The position numbers were made by a program, and so were the translations under genes. The notes below the pieces were generated by a model, which worked only from the letters and a program-made list of their open reading frames with translations, was not told the DNA's origin and made no database searches. From NCBI GenBank assembly GCA_026713865.1, contig JAPONQ010000087.1, forward strand, positions 1 through 64,000: a DNA stretch of 64,000 nt, in the 5' to 3' direction. The stretch is from Chloroflexota bacterium (GTDB lineage: Bacteria; Chloroflexota; Dehalococcoidia; UBA2979). How positions within the stretch are numbered: position 1 is the first letter of the stretch; each line of letters begins with the position of its first letter. This document shows, piece by piece, positions 34,265 through 46,012 of this stretch.

Positions 34265-35053
34265 TCAGCCGGCTCCGGACGCCGCCAGCGCGCGGCAGAT
34301 CGCGGCGAACTCGGCGGCCCTCAGCGAGGCGCCGCCGACGAGCGCGCCGTCCACGGAGGGGAGGAGCGCCAGCTCGGCGGCGTTCGCCGCGCTCACCGAG
34401 CCACCGTAGAGCACGCGGCAGCGAGCCGCGGCCTCCGGGCCGAAGCGCTCCGCAACGACCCGACGCACGATCGAGCACCCCTCCTCCGCCTGGGACGGCG
34501 TGGCGCTCTCGCCGCTCCCGATCGCCCAGACGGGCTCGTAGGCCACCGCCACGCGACCGTCGAGCCGCTCCAGGCCCTCGACGGCCGCGAGCAGTTGCCG
34601 CCGGAGCACCGCCCCGGTCTCGCTGGCCTCGCGCTCGCCGGCGGTCTCGCCGACGGCGAGGAGCGGGCTGAGGCCGGCCTCCAGCGTCGCGGAGAGGAGA
34701 CGCGCGGTCGCCCCGTCTGACTCATGGAAGAGCCGCCGGCGCTCCGAGTGGCCGACGAGAACGTGGTCGACGACGCCGGCCAGCTGGTGTGCGCTCACCG
34801 CGCCGGTGTACGCGCCCGCGCGCTCCCAGTGGGCGTGCTGGGCTCCCAGGCGCAGCGTGCTACCCGCGAGCAGATCGTGTGCGTCGGCGAGCCACGGCGC
34901 GGGCGGGAGGATGACGATGTCGACGCCCCTGAGGCCGTCGAGCTCCGCGAGCAGCTCCCCGACGAGCGAGCGCGCCTCCGCGCGCGTGGTGTTCATCTTC
35001 CAGTTGCCGCCCACGAGCGGCCGCCGTCCGCCCGCGCCTCGCCCGGCGGCCAT
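34265..35053 (-). CDS. tpiA: Triosephosphate isomerase
   Basis: This 262-residue TIM barrel interconverts dihydroxyacetone phosphate and glyceraldehyde 3-phosphate. Catalytic features are the lysine of GGNWKMN, the His of GHSERR and the Glu of VAYEPVWAIGSGESATP. The phosphate loop is VLYGGSVSAANAAEL. An ATG at 35053 or the GTG three bases earlier could be the start; I chose ATG. It lies within six bases of apgM and is probably translated from the same message as miaA downstream. Confidence 0.95.
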   Translation of the reverse strand: MAAGRGAGGRRPLVGGNWKMNTTRAEARSLVGELLAELDGLRGVDIVILPPAPWLADAHDLLAGSTLRLGAQHAHWERAGAYTGAVSAHQLAGVVDHVLVGHSERRRLFHESDGATARLLSATLEAGLSPLLAVGETAGEREASETGAVLRRQLLAAVEGLERLDGRVAVAYEPVWAIGSGESATPSQAEEGCSIVRRVVAERFGPEAAARCRVLYGGSVSAANAAELALLPSVDGALVGGASLRAAEFAAICRALAASGAG

Positions 35054-35059
35054 CACCGT

Positions 35060-36280
35060 CTACGCCCCGTACTTGGCGAGCCGCCCGGCGTGCGCAAAGG
35101 CGAGCGGCAGCACCTCGCGCGCCGGGATCGTGCCGAGGCCGCCGCGTGCGCACTCGCCCTCGCCGAAGCCGTGGGAGTGGTCGACGCGCACGTGCCGCCC
35201 GGAGATGAGCAGCGGAACCGGGTGCCACGAATGCGCCGCCATCGTCGCCGGCGTCGAGTGATCGCCGGTGACGACCAGCACGTCCGGCTCGAGCGCGAGG
35301 ACGCGGGGGAGCGCCCGGTCGAATGCCTCGATCGCTCGCATCTTGCGGGTGAAGTCGCCGTCCTCCCCCGCCGAGTCGGTGTGCTTCCAGTGCAGAAAGA
35401 AGAAGTCGTACTGCTCCCAGTGGCGGCCGAGCGCTGCGAGCTGGGTGTCGATGGTCTCCCCCGCGTCGAGGACATCCATGCCGACGAGCCGCGCCAGGCC
35501 GCGGTACATCGGATAGGTCGCGACCGCCGCCGCGCGGAGCCGCCACAGCGCCGGGAGCTGCGGCAGCTCCGGACGGGTCGCCCAGCCGCGCAGCGTGAGT
35601 CCGTTCGCCGGCTCGCGCGGCTCGAGTAGCCGGCGGGCCCGGGCGACGAAGCCGTTCACGAGCTCGGCCGTGCGAGCGGCGTCCGGGCGAACGCCGTCCA
35701 CGGCGTCGGGGAGCGGCTCGGCGGCGAGCGGCGCCACGCCGACCTGCTGCGGATCGGTCTCCGTGATGGCGGCAGAGAGCCCCTCGCCGCGGAGCACGAG
35801 CACGAAGCGGTGCTCGCGCACGGGCCTCACCGTGAGCTCGACGCCGGGAAGCTCGACGGCCGAGAGGACACCCGCGATGTCCGCGGTCACCTCCGTGGCG
35901 ACGCGTCCGGCCCGCCGGTCCACGATGCGACCGTCACCGTCGACGGTGCACAGGTTCCCGCGCGCCGCCAGGTCGAGGGGACCGAGCTCCAGCTCGATGC
36001 CGGTCGCCTCCAGTGCGCCGCGCCCGACCTCGTGACGCAGCGGATCGAGGCCGAACAGCGCGAGGTGGCCGGGTCCCGAGCCGGGGGTGATGCCGATACC
36101 GACCGGGATGCTCTGCCCGACGGCTCCCAGCTCGGCGAGGCGGTCGAGCTGGGGGCTGTCGGCTTCCTCCAGCTCGGTGCGGCCCCGCGGCCCCGGCAGG
36201 CCGCCCAGACCGTCCATCACGCACAGCACGACCTTGGTCGCGGCCGGCGTTGCCAGACGGCGGATGAGATCGGGCTCCAT
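35060..36280 (-). CDS. apgM: 2,3-bisphosphoglycerate-independent phosphoglycerate mutase, archaeal type
   Basis: This 406-residue member of the alkaline phosphatase superfamily has metal-site sequences VVLCVMDGLGG, a predicted phosphoserine-type region in GITPGSGPGHLALFGLDP, and late ligands in FFLHWKHTDSAGEDG and LVVTGDHSTPA, with a final ISGRHVRVDHSHGF. Length and the GPGHLALFG-DP stretch identify the ApgM group and not the 510-residue GpmI or the GpmA histidine type. It converts 3- to 2-phosphoglycerate. It lies between pgk and tpiA, so lower glycolysis is clustered here with a mutase type more often seen in archaea. Confidence 0.92.
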   Translation of the reverse strand: MEPDLIRRLATPAATKVVLCVMDGLGGLPGPRGRTELEEADSPQLDRLAELGAVGQSIPVGIGITPGSGPGHLALFGLDPLRHEVGRGALEATGIELELGPLDLAARGNLCTVDGDGRIVDRRAGRVATEVTADIAGVLSAVELPGVELTVRPVREHRFVLVLRGEGLSAAITETDPQQVGVAPLAAEPLPDAVDGVRPDAARTAELVNGFVARARRLLEPREPANGLTLRGWATRPELPQLPALWRLRAAAVATYPMYRGLARLVGMDVLDAGETIDTQLAALGRHWEQYDFFFLHWKHTDSAGEDGDFTRKMRAIEAFDRALPRVLALEPDVLVVTGDHSTPATMAAHSWHPVPLLISGRHVRVDHSHGFGEGECARGGLGTIPAREVLPLAFAHAGRLAKYGA

Positions 36281-36365
36281 GCATCGATGCTATCAGGGGC
36301 GAGGGCTAGGCCGTCACCGCGGGATCCGCACGGGAGCACGGGTCTCTGCTGACCGGGGCGGCCCC

Positions 36366-37553
<1,188 letters not shown>

Positions 37554-37662
37554 GAGGCGACTCCCCTTATCGCGGAGGCGTGCCCCGCGAGCCGAACGAT
37601 CGTCGGAGAGGTCGGGCGCGCCCGCAATTCGCGGACGGCGGGCGCTCCGCGACGGGGACCGC

Positions 37663-38736
37663 TCAACTCTCGCGGCCGGTCACCGACGCGGCGAAGCTGC
37701 GGCACAGCGCCACCGCCACGGCGCCGAGGCCCGACTCCTCGATGGCGCCGAGCGCAGCGGCGCTCTCCTCGACCGCGATGCGCATCGCCGCTTCGCGCCC
37801 GCCCGCGCGCTCGACGAGTACGGCGAGGCGCCGGGCCTCTGCGCCCGCCGAGTCGGGGTCGTCGAGCGGCGGCGTGGCGTAGGCGGCGGCGAGCTCGCGC
37901 GCGGCGTCCGCATCCCGGGCGGACCCCGACTCCAGCGCCCAGACGACCGGGTAGCTCTTCTTGCGCGTGCGGAGGTCGTCGCCGGCCGGCTTCCCCGTCA
38001 CCCGCGGATCGCCCCAGGCGCCGAGCACGTCGTCGACCGCCTGGAAGGCGATGCCGAGCCGCGCTCCGAACTCGCGGAACGCGGCGACGACGCGTCCCTC
38101 CGCGCCGCCGAGCAGCGCCCCGATCGCGAAGGGACAGGCGAACATCGCCGCCGTCTTCCCCGCCGCCATCTCCAGGTAGTCACGCGTACTGACGTCGGCG
38201 CGCTGCTCGAACGAGATGTCCAGGTACTGGCCCTCGACCAGGCGCCGGGTCCCCTCGGTGAGCTCGCGCATCGCTTCCAGCACGCGGCGCTCGGCGTAGC
38301 CCCGTGCCGGGAGACGATGCATCGCCTGGTGGGCGAGCCCGAAGAGGCCGTCGCCCGTGTTGATGGCCTGACCCGGCCCCACGACCGTCCAGAGCGCCGG
38401 GCGCTCGCGGCGCAGGCGGCTCCCATCGACCACGTCGTCGTGCACCAGCGAGAAGGCATGCACCAACTCGACGGCGGCCGCCGCCGGAGCGGCCGGCTCG
38501 ACCTCGCCGCCGACCAGGTCCACCGCGAGCAGCAGCGCGACGGGGCGCAGCATCTTCCCGCCGGAGCCGCGCAGGGGCTCGCCGGCGGCATCCTCCCAGC
38601 CGAGGTGATAGCGCATCCAGCCGTAGAGCTCGGCCGGACCCGTGCCGACGATGTCGCGCATCTCCGCCTCGACCAGGGCGCGGTAACGCTCGGCGCGCTC
38701 CCCGAAGGCGAGCGGGGCCTCGTCGGTCGTGCTCAT
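37663..38736 (-). CDS. Trans-polyprenyl diphosphate synthase (GGPP synthase-like)
   Basis: This 357-residue protein has the first Asp-rich motif in LVHDDVVDGSRLRRERPAL and the second as FQAVDDVLGAWGDPRVTGKPAGDD, a spelling common in actinobacterial enzymes. The residues five and four before the first motif are small (HAFSL), which allows C20 or longer chains. It condenses isopentenyl diphosphate onto allylic diphosphates for membrane lipids, quinones or carotenoids. The product length is not certain. It overlaps the end of the penicillin-acylase gene by four bases. ispH lies about 10 kb away in this window. Confidence 0.9.
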   Translation of the reverse strand: MSTTDEAPLAFGERAERYRALVEAEMRDIVGTGPAELYGWMRYHLGWEDAAGEPLRGSGGKMLRPVALLLAVDLVGGEVEPAAPAAAAVELVHAFSLVHDDVVDGSRLRRERPALWTVVGPGQAINTGDGLFGLAHQAMHRLPARGYAERRVLEAMRELTEGTRRLVEGQYLDISFEQRADVSTRDYLEMAAGKTAAMFACPFAIGALLGGAEGRVVAAFREFGARLGIAFQAVDDVLGAWGDPRVTGKPAGDDLRTRKKSYPVVWALESGSARDADAARELAAAYATPPLDDPDSAGAEARRLAVLVERAGGREAAMRIAVEESAAALGAIEESGLGAVAVALCRSFAASVTGRES

Positions 38737-41225
38737 CGCGGCTCCTCCACCGACCGACGCCGTCCCCCCTGCGGGGAGGGAACCGGAGCCAGCTCCAGTC
38801 GCGACTCCAGCGCCGCCTCCACGGCCCGGCGCGAGAAGAGGAGGGGGCGGAAGCGGCCCGCCAGCATCTCCTCGACGCAGTCATCGTAGCGCGGGTGACC
38901 CGGGATGCCGGAGACGCCGGCGGGGAGCAGCGCCAGCGATCGATCGGGATCGTCGAGATCGATGACCTGCCGGTAGACGGGAACCTGCGCGGCCGCGCCC
39001 GGTCCGTCCGCGAGGCTGTAGCCGGCCTGGCTGACGCTGTTGACGTCGCCGCCGGCCGGGAACGGGCCCCGCGACCAGAGGCGGCCGAGCAGGGGAGCGG
39101 CGGCCAGCGCGTGCGGGAGCCTGCGGTGATGGAGCGCACCCCAGCTCCACGCGGCGGGATCGCTGCCGAGCCGCGCGCCCAGCGCGGCGATCGCGCGCCC
39201 GCTCGCCGCGCGAAGCAACCGGTCGCGGTCGGCTTCGTCGCGGACGAGCGGCGGCCGGGGGCGCTCGAGCAGGTCGAGCAGCCAGCCCTGCGCCCGGTAG
39301 TGGAAGCTGGAGTGCGGCTGGCCCCCGTCGAGGCCCCGGCCGAGGACGATCGGCGCAGCGGGTCCGGCGGCGCGCGAGGCGACGGAGCGCGCGACCTCGA
39401 TGAAGGCGCTCTCGACGACGGCGGCGGCGGCGCTCGAGGCGAGGAGCCGCCCGTCCCAGCCCTCGAGCATCGCCCGCACGACGGAGCCGGGAGGCGGGGC
39501 GCCCGCGGCGAGCAGCAGGTCGCGCAGCCGCGCCATCGGCTCCGAGTGCAGGTCGAGCTGGATCGCCGCAAGCGAGGCCACATCGTGCCTCTCGCGCTCT
39601 CCGAGGAGCTCCGCGATGCGCTCGGCTCGCCATGACTCGCACCACTCCTCGCCGAGCTCGAGCGGTCCTCCCGGCGCCTCGTTGGCGGAGATCACGACAC
39701 CCGAATCGGGATCGGCGCGCCGCGGCAGCGCCGCCGGATCGAGCGGCTGCGGCGGGCCGGAGGAGAGCCAGCCCGCGCGCGGGAGCAGCCCCTCGCCGAG
39801 CTCGCGACGCTGCACGCGGCCCACGAGGCGGTAGCCGACGAATCCCTCCCGGTGCGCGTAGACGACGTTGAAGGTCGAGCTCGGCCAGCCGTCGAGCGCC
39901 GCCTCGAAGTCCTCGATGCGCCGTGCCCGCCCCAGCGCGAGCAGCGGCCCCGCCACGTCGCCGGGAGCGAGCGGCGTGGCGTGAAGGGCGATCGCCCGCT
40001 CCTCCCCGGGAAGCGCCGGTCCCACCAGCGGTCCGTGCCTGGTCTCGAGCACCCGCTCGACGACCGGCTCGCCGCCGCGCACGCCGATCGCCTCCATGCG
40101 CCAGCGGCCGCGCCTCCACCCCTCGGGAGTCCGGTAGCGGGCGGGATCGTCGGGGTCCAGCTGCTCGACGTAGCAGTCGGCGACATCGGCCAGCCCCGCC
40201 GTGAGCCCCCACGCCAGCGCGCCGTTGTGCCCGATCGCGACGCCGGGGAGGCCCGGGATGTCGGCTCCGGCGACGCGCAGTCCTCCCCCTTCGAGGTGCA
40301 CGAGGTGGAAGAGGCCCGGGATCCGCGGCGCGAGGTGCGGATCGGCGGCGAGCAGGGGCGCCCCCGTCCGGCTGCGCCCGGGTGCGACGGCGTAGGCGTT
40401 GGAGGCACCGACTCCGGCGGGGAGGCCGCACGCGACGCCGGCCTCGCGCGCGGCGGCGTACGCGGCGAGCAGCCGCGCCCGGGCGCCGGGGGCATCCGCG
40501 CCCGTCGCCGTGCGGCGCCAGCCCGCGGGCGCGGGCCCGCCCGGCGACGGGTGCGGCGCGGGCTCGGCGGCGGCGGCCCGGTCGGGACCGAGCAGGCGCA
40601 GCAGCTCCGCGCGCAGCAGCTCGGTCTCCCAGTTCGTCGCGAACGTGAAGAGCAGGAGCCGCCCGACCAGGGTCGAGTGCCACGCCTGCCAGGGCTCCGG
40701 GCGGATGCCGAGCAGGACGAACTCCGGCGGGAGGGCGCGCAGCGTCGCGAGTCCGGCGTTCACGCCCTCCGCGTAGGCCTCGAGCGAGGCGCGATCGCCC
40801 GCAGAGGCGGCGTCGACGTCACGCTGTGCCAGCCCGGCGAGACCGAGGCGGCGGTGGAGCCGATCGGCCTGAAGGGCGCGCGCGCCGAACACCTCGGCGA
40901 GGCGCCCGGCGGCGAGCCGGCGCGCCAGCTCCATCTGGAAGAGCCGGTCCTGCGCGTGCACCAGGCCCTGCCCGAAGAGCACGTCCTGCTCCGATGCGGC
41001 GAAGACGTGGGGGACGCCGTGGCGGTCCCGCAGCACCTCGAGCGGGGCGGCGAGGCCGGCGACCGTGAGGCGTCCGGAGACGACGGGATGCGCCCGACGG
41101 CTCGCGTGACGGAGCGCCGCGGCGCCGAGGCGAACGGCGTCCCGGACGCCGGCGAGCGCCGTGCCCAGCGGCCGCACGCCTCGCGCGGGCCCCCGCCCCG
41201 CCCGCTGCCCATCCCGCTGTGCCAT
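38733..41225 (-). CDS. Penicillin acylase family (Ntn hydrolase) protein
   Basis: This 830-residue protein starts at ATG 41225 with a strong GGGGAGG site. The N-terminal alpha region has RDRHGVPHVFAASEQDVLFG-like family sequence and AQDRLFQMELARRLAAGRLAE. The self-cleavage site lies before Ser275 in AGVGASNAYAVAPGRSR, which would become the N-terminal nucleophile of the beta chain. The beta chain contains PGVAIGHNGALAWGLTAGLAD and the late HSSFHYR and GGDVNSVSQAGYSL segments. Members hydrolyse penicillins, acyl-homoserine lactones or other amides. No clear signal peptide is seen in the first 40 residues, which is unusual because many members are exported. The natural amide substrate is unknown. 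Confidence 0.9.
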   Translation of the reverse strand: MAQRDGQRAGRGPARGVRPLGTALAGVRDAVRLGAAALRHASRRAHPVVSGRLTVAGLAAPLEVLRDRHGVPHVFAASEQDVLFGQGLVHAQDRLFQMELARRLAAGRLAEVFGARALQADRLHRRLGLAGLAQRDVDAASAGDRASLEAYAEGVNAGLATLRALPPEFVLLGIRPEPWQAWHSTLVGRLLLFTFATNWETELLRAELLRLLGPDRAAAAEPAPHPSPGGPAPAGWRRTATGADAPGARARLLAAYAAAREAGVACGLPAGVGASNAYAVAPGRSRTGAPLLAADPHLAPRIPGLFHLVHLEGGGLRVAGADIPGLPGVAIGHNGALAWGLTAGLADVADCYVEQLDPDDPARYRTPEGWRRGRWRMEAIGVRGGEPVVERVLETRHGPLVGPALPGEERAIALHATPLAPGDVAGPLLALGRARRIEDFEAALDGWPSSTFNVVYAHREGFVGYRLVGRVQRRELGEGLLPRAGWLSSGPPQPLDPAALPRRADPDSGVVISANEAPGGPLELGEEWCESWRAERIAELLGERERHDVASLAAIQLDLHSEPMARLRDLLLAAGAPPPGSVVRAMLEGWDGRLLASSAAAAVVESAFIEVARSVASRAAGPAAPIVLGRGLDGGQPHSSFHYRAQGWLLDLLERPRPPLVRDEADRDRLLRAASGRAIAALGARLGSDPAAWSWGALHHRRLPHALAAAPLLGRLWSRGPFPAGGDVNSVSQAGYSLADGPGAAAQVPVYRQVIDLDDPDRSLALLPAGVSGIPGHPRYDDCVEEMLAGRFRPLLFSRRAVEAALESRLELAPVPSPQGGRRRSVEEPR

Positions 41226-41322
41226 CGACCTCCCCGCCGGCGCACCGGCTCGTGAGCCCGGAGCGTACCTGCTCGGGCGGCGGGCGGTGCGCCGGCCGCT
41301 CTCCGCTCCGGCAGCACCCGCA

Positions 41323-41862
41323 TCACGACGCCGGGGCGCTCCCGCGTCCGAGGAAGGAGGCGAGTTCGCGGAGCACGCGATGGACGTGGCGGCGGGATCC
41401 GGCGGCGCGACCCGAGGTGGAGGGCATGACCCAGAGCGAGGCGGTCTCAAGCACCGCCGGCCGCCGGCCCCAGCTCCCGGCCGGGCGAAGCCCCGGGAAG
41501 AGCACGTCGAAGGCGCGGCCGCTCGTCAGGCAGACCGCACGGGGCGCCGCGGCGGCAATCCGGGCGCGGAAGGCGGGCTCAGCCGCTCGCAGCTCCGTGT
41601 CGCTGACCCGCGTGCTGTCGGTGACGACCCGCTTCACGACGTCGGTGAAGCCGATCCCCTCCGAGGCGGGCAGCGAGCCGTCGTCCTCGGGCCCGAGCCG
41701 CCGGGCAACCAGCGGCGAGGCCGAGAGGGCGGCCCAGAAGGCGTTGCCCCGGTGCGCGTAGTAGTGGCCGAGTTCGGCCGATCGCTCGCCCGGGTTGATC
41801 CCGACGAAGACCAGGTCGAGCCCGGGCACGAGCAGGTCGGGCAGCGTCGGCGGCTCGGCCAT
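41323..41862 (-). CDS. Uracil-DNA glycosylase, Mug/TDG-like
   Basis: This 179-residue single-domain glycosylase has motif 1 GINPGERSAELGHYYAHRGN followed by FWAAL, with the catalytic Asn of GINPG. Motif 2 reads MPSTSGRAAG in place of NPSGLS or MPSxSG. It removes uracil or thymine from G:U and G:T mismatches arising by deamination, a frequent lesion in GC-rich genomes. It lies 11 bases after the tsaC-type gene, and 97 bases separate it from the acylase gene. Confidence 0.88.
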   Translation of the reverse strand: MAEPPTLPDLLVPGLDLVFVGINPGERSAELGHYYAHRGNAFWAALSASPLVARRLGPEDDGSLPASEGIGFTDVVKRVVTDSTRVSDTELRAAEPAFRARIAAAAPRAVCLTSGRAFDVLFPGLRPAGSWGRRPAVLETASLWVMPSTSGRAAGSRRHVHRVLRELASFLGRGSAPAS

Positions 41863-41873
41863 ACGCGCCCCCC

Positions 41874-42488
41874 TCAGGCGGAGGGCGGGGAGGGCCCGCG
41901 GATCCCGAGCTCCCCGGCGGTGATCGGCCCCGCGCGCAACAGCACCGGCGGATCGCGCGTGAGGTCGACGACCGTGGACGGGGAGAGGCCTCCGCGCTCG
42001 CCGCCGTCGAGGACGAGCAGCTCGCCGCCGAAGCGACGGACGACGTCTCGGGCGGTCGTCGCCGGATCCTCGCCGCTGAGGTTCGCCGAGGTCGCCGCGA
42101 TCACGCCGCCCGCCGCCTCGATCACGGCGCGTGCAAGCGCGTCGTCGGGCTGCCTCACGCCGACCGTCCCCTGCTCGGTGACCACGGCGAGCCCGGCGCC
42201 CGCGCGCGCGCGCACGACGGCCGTGAGCGGGCCCGGCCAGAGGGCGCGCACGCGTTCGAGCGCACCCGCGTCGGCGAGCAGGGGGAGCACCGCCTCCACC
42301 GGCTCGACGAGCAGCTGGAAGGGCTGGCCGGAGGGGCGGCCCTTGAGCATCGCCATTCTCCCCACGGCCTCCCGATCGTCGGCGCGAGCGGCGAGCCCGT
42401 ACACCGTCTCGGTCGGGATCGCGACGACGTCGCCGCGGGCGAGCGCCGACGCCACCTCCCCGAGGCTCTCGGGTCCAACGACCGGCAT
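41874..42488 (-). CDS. tsaC: L-threonylcarbamoyladenylate synthase (Sua5/YrdC/YwlC)
   Basis: This 204-residue protein starts at ATG 42488, with GGAGG six bases upstream. The YrdC core is visible as [17 protein letters not shown], then [24 protein letters not shown], a [15 protein letters not shown] segment and [15 protein letters not shown]. It makes threonylcarbamoyl-AMP from threonine, bicarbonate and ATP for t6A37 in tRNAs. The C-terminal linker and Sua5 domain of long members are absent. Confidence 0.93.
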   Translation of the reverse strand: MPVVGPESLGEVASALARGDVVAIPTETVYGLAARADDREAVGRMAMLKGRPSGQPFQLLVEPVEAVLPLLADAGALERVRALWPGPLTAVVRARAGAGLAVVTEQGTVGVRQPDDALARAVIEAAGGVIAATSANLSGEDPATTARDVVRRFGGELLVLDGGERGGLSPSTVVDLTRDPPVLLRAGPITAGELGIRGPSPPSA

Positions 42489-42583
42489 CAACCGCCTCCC
42501 TGCCCCGCGCCGCCGGCGGCGTGCCGCCGGGGCCCATGCTACGATGCGCCGGTCGACGGCTCTCCCCGAGACACCGGAGCCCG

Positions 42584-44248
42584 ATGGTCGACCAGACCGA
42601 GGTATCCGCCGCGGCGGATCGCATCCGCATCTCCGGCGACAACGAGGTGTCGACCTACCTGGAGATCGCGGAGGCGAGGGAGCCGGGACAGCTCCTGACG
42701 CCGGCGCCCAACGCCCCCGAGGCCGTGGTCGTGATCGACTACGGCTCGCAGTACTCCATGCTGATCGCGCGGCGCATCCGCGAGGCGAACGTCTACTCGG
42801 AACTCGTGCCGTGGAACGCGGGTCCGGAGGCCCTGTCGCACCTGCGCGTCAAGGGCTTCGTGCTCTCGGGCGGTCCCGCGTCGGTCTACGCCCCGGGCGC
42901 CCCCACCCTCCCCCCCTACGTGCTCGCCTCGGGGCTTCCCGTGCTCGGCATCTGCTACGGGATGCAGCTTCTGACCCACTCGCTCGGCGGGCGCGTCGCC
43001 CCCTCCTCTTCACGGGAATACGGCCATGCCGTCATCACCGTCTCCGACCCGGAGAACCCGCTCCTCGACGGCCTTCCGGCCGCGCTCCCGGTGTGGATGT
43101 CGCACGGCGACCGCATCATCGATCTTCCGCCCGGGTTCCGCGCCATCGCGCACTCCGAGAACAGCCCTGTCGCCGTCATGGCGAACGGGACCGGTTACCT
43201 GGGCCTGCAGTTCCACCCCGAGGTCGTACACACGACCGAGGGCGATCACCTGCTGCGCAATTTCCTGACCAGGATCGCGGGCTGCGCGGCCGACTGGACG
43301 CCCGCGTCCTTCGTGGAGGAGTCGATCACCACGATCACCGAGCAGGTCGGCGGCGGCCGCGTCATCTGCGCACTCTCCGGCGGCGTCGACTCGGCCGTCG
43401 CGGCGACCCTCGTGCACCGCGCCGTCGGAGATCAACTCACCTGCATCTTCGTGGACAACGGCCTCCTGCGCGCCGAGGAGGCGGAGCGCGTCGTCTCGAC
43501 CTTCCGCGAGCACATGGCGATCAACCTCATCCACCTCGAGGCCCGCGAGCGCTTCATCGGCGAGCTCGGCGGCATCACCGATCCCGAGCGCAAGCGGCGC
43601 ACGATCGGCGAGACCTTCATCCACGTCTTCGAGGAGGAGGCGGCGCGGCTCGGGGAGGTGGACTTCATCGTCCAAGGGACGACCTATCCCGACGTCATCG
43701 AGTCGGCCTCGACCGGCTCCGCGGCGGCCAAGATCAAGACCCACCACAACGTCGGCGGGCTTCCCCCCGACATGCGACTCTCGCTCGTCGAGCCGCTGCG
43801 CAACCTCTTTAAGGACGAGGTGCGGCGCGCCGGCAAGGAGCTCGGCCTCGCCGACGAGATCGTCTACCGGCAGCCGTTCCCCGGCCCCGGCCTCGCGATC
43901 CGCGTGATCGGGGAGGTCACGGCGCAGAAGCTCAACGTGCTGCGCCGCTGCGACTGGATCGTGATGGACGAGGTCAAGCGGGCCGCCGTCTACTACGAGC
44001 TGTGGCAGGCGTTCGCCGTCCTGACCGATACGCGCACGGTCGGCGTGCAGGGTGATTTCCGCACCTACGGCTTCTGCGTCGCGCTGCGCTGCGTCACGGC
44101 GGAGGATGCGATGACGGCCGACTGGGCGCGCCTCCCGTACGACCTGCTCGCGCGCATCTCCTCGCGCATCGTCAACGAGGTGCCGGAGGTGAACCGCGTC
44201 GTGTACGACATCACGTCCAAGCCCCCCGGCACCATCGAGTGGGAGTAG
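42584..44248 (+). CDS. guaA: GMP synthase (glutamine-hydrolysing)
   Basis: This 554-residue protein converts XMP to GMP with glutamine as nitrogen source. The class I amidotransferase domain (about 47-235) has Cys124 in [10 protein letters not shown] and the His/Glu in FHPEVVHT. The ATP pyrophosphatase domain has the loop [16 protein letters not shown] and [10 protein letters not shown]. The dimerisation domain ends with [10 protein letters not shown]. There is an N-terminal extension of about 45 residues, mixed polar, before [14 protein letters not shown], not found in most GuaA. ATG 42584 starts the plus-strand purine block; a TACGAT box at 42540-42545 may be its -10. purD follows after four bases. 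Confidence 0.96.
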   Translation: MVDQTEVSAAADRIRISGDNEVSTYLEIAEAREPGQLLTPAPNAPEAVVVIDYGSQYSMLIARRIREANVYSELVPWNAGPEALSHLRVKGFVLSGGPASVYAPGAPTLPPYVLASGLPVLGICYGMQLLTHSLGGRVAPSSSREYGHAVITVSDPENPLLDGLPAALPVWMSHGDRIIDLPPGFRAIAHSENSPVAVMANGTGYLGLQFHPEVVHTTEGDHLLRNFLTRIAGCAADWTPASFVEESITTITEQVGGGRVICALSGGVDSAVAATLVHRAVGDQLTCIFVDNGLLRAEEAERVVSTFREHMAINLIHLEARERFIGELGGITDPERKRRTIGETFIHVFEEEAARLGEVDFIVQGTTYPDVIESASTGSAAAKIKTHHNVGGLPPDMRLSLVEPLRNLFKDEVRRAGKELGLADEIVYRQPFPGPGLAIRVIGEVTAQKLNVLRRCDWIVMDEVKRAAVYYELWQAFAVLTDTRTVGVQGDFRTYGFCVALRCVTAEDAMTADWARLPYDLLARISSRIVNEVPEVNRVVYDITSKPPGTIEWE

Positions 44249-44252
44249 CCCC

Positions 44253-45548
44253 GTGAGGGTGCTGCTGCTCGGCTCGGGAGGTCGGGAGCACGCGATCGCC
44301 TGGGCGCTGGCGCGCTCGCCGCGGCTCTCCCGGCTGTGGACGGCGCCCGGCAACCCGGGAACCGCCGACTTCGGCGAGAACCTGCCGGGCGTTCCCATCG
44401 CCGACCCCGAGGCCGTGGCCGAGCTCGCGCGCACGCTGCGCCCCGATCTGGTCGTGATCGGCCCCGAGGATCCGCTCGGCGCGGGCGTCGCCGATCGCCT
44501 CGTGGTCGAGGGAATGCGCGTCTTCGGACCGACGCAGGCCGCCGCCGAGATCGAGTCCTCGAAGACCTTCGCCAAGGAGCTGATGTCCCGCGCCGGCATC
44601 GCCACCGCCCGGGCACGCTCCTTCGAGGAGCCGTCCGCAGCCCGCGCTCACCTGCGCGATCTCGCGCGTGGCGGAGACGGGGCAGCGGGCGTGGTCGTCA
44701 AGGCGGACGGCCTCGCCGCCGGCAAGGGCGTCACCGTCTGCGACACGCTGGCCGAGGCGGAGGCCGCCGTGGATCTGGCCTTCGCGGGGGCCTTCGGAGC
44801 GGCCGGCGACCGCGTCCTGATCGAGCAGCGTCTCCGCGGCCGCGAGACCTCGGCGCACGCCTTCACCGACGGCGTGAGCGTCGTGCACATGCCCTTCTCC
44901 TGCGATCACAAGCCCGCCTTCGACGGCAACCGGGGCCCCAACACGGGGGGCATGGGCTGCTACTCGCCCCCGGGCTGGCTCGAGCCCGGCGATGCCGGGC
45001 GCATCCAGCGCGAGGTCACCGAGCGGGCCGTCGCCCGCCTCGCCGAGGAGGGGCGGCCCTTCCGCGGCGTGCTCTTCCCCGGGATGATGGTGACCGAGGA
45101 GGGACCCCGCGTCGTCGAGTTCAACTCCCGTTTCGGCGACCCGGAGGCCGAGGTGCTGCTGCCCCGGCTGCGGACCGATCTGCTCGAGGTCTGCGAGGCG
45201 GTGACCTCGAACCGGCTCTCCGAGCTCGACGTGGAGTGGGATGAGCGGGCCACCGTCGGCGTGATGATGGCCTCGCCCGGCTACCCCGGCGACTACCCCC
45301 GCGGCGCCGAGATCACCGGCGTCGACGCGGTCGACGCCGACGTCCACGTCTTCTTCGCGGGTGCCGAGCGGGCCGGCGGCGGCCGCCTGGTCACGGCCGG
45401 CGGCCGCGTGCTCTGCGTCGTCGCGACCGGCGACACCCTCGGCGAGGCGCGAACGCGCGTCTACGACAACGTCGCCCGCATCACCTTCGACGGGGCGCAC
45501 TACCGGCGCGACATCGCGCTCGACGCGGGCCCCGGCGCGGCGACGTGA
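44253..45548 (+). CDS. purD: Phosphoribosylamine-glycine ligase
   Basis: This 431-residue ATP-grasp enzyme starts at GTG 44253. It shows [56 protein letters not shown] and the substrate loop [14 protein letters not shown]. Metal-binding residues lie in [20 protein letters not shown]. It makes glycinamide ribonucleotide from phosphoribosylamine and glycine. It is the second gene of the purine block and its stop overlaps the next gene by four bases. Confidence 0.97.
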   Translation: MRVLLLGSGGREHAIAWALARSPRLSRLWTAPGNPGTADFGENLPGVPIADPEAVAELARTLRPDLVVIGPEDPLGAGVADRLVVEGMRVFGPTQAAAEIESSKTFAKELMSRAGIATARARSFEEPSAARAHLRDLARGGDGAAGVVVKADGLAAGKGVTVCDTLAEAEAAVDLAFAGAFGAAGDRVLIEQRLRGRETSAHAFTDGVSVVHMPFSCDHKPAFDGNRGPNTGGMGCYSPPGWLEPGDAGRIQREVTERAVARLAEEGRPFRGVLFPGMMVTEEGPRVVEFNSRFGDPEAEVLLPRLRTDLLEVCEAVTSNRLSELDVEWDERATVGVMMASPGYPGDYPRGAEITGVDAVDADVHVFFAGAERAGGGRLVTAGGRVLCVVATGDTLGEARTRVYDNVARITFDGAHYRRDIALDAGPGAAT

Positions 45549-46012
45549 GCGGCGCCGCGACGCGACCGCCCGTCGTGCGGTGCCCGATGCGCGAGTGCCG
45601 CCGCGCCATCCCGCTCGACACGCTCCCGGCGTTTCCGGAGCCGGCCGCTTCCACGCCCTGCCTTCACTTCATCGCGGCCTGGGGGCCGCGGCCCGGCCGC
45701 GCGCCACTCGCCGAGGAGGCGCTCCTCGCGCTCGAGGGGAACCGCGAGTTCGTGATCCGCAACCTGCGCGCCGGAGACGTCCGCCCGCAGTCGCTCGACG
45801 CGCGGCGCGCCGAGCTGGAGGCGGCGTGCCGTCGCTTCGCTCAGGCCGTCGACGCCGGGGCGTGCTCCCGCCCACCCGGTGACGTACCATCGGAGGGCCC
45901 CGCACCCTGGGGCGCGCTCTTCGGGGACCCCTACGAGCGCGACGCGGTCGCCCGCGAAATCGCGCGGCTGCTGTTGAGCGCTCCCCCCGACAGCAGGGGA
46001 AGCAGACCATGA
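45545..46012 (+). CDS. Unknown protein inserted in the purine block
   Basis: This 155-residue protein starts at GTG 45545, overlapping purD, and ends overlapping purB, so it is tightly coupled on both sides. The N-terminus has [20 protein letters not shown] and a further Cys/His in [12 protein letters not shown], a possible small metal site. The rest is helical with many Arg and Ala and a segment [21 protein letters not shown] do not recognise a family. Its location suggests a role linked to purine synthesis or simply co-expression. Confidence 0.65.
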   Translation: MSGAATRPPVVRCPMRECRRAIPLDTLPAFPEPAASTPCLHFIAAWGPRPGRAPLAEEALLALEGNREFVIRNLRAGDVRPQSLDARRAELEAACRRFAQAVDAGACSRPPGDVPSEGPAPWGALFGDPYERDAVAREIARLLLSAPPDSRGSRP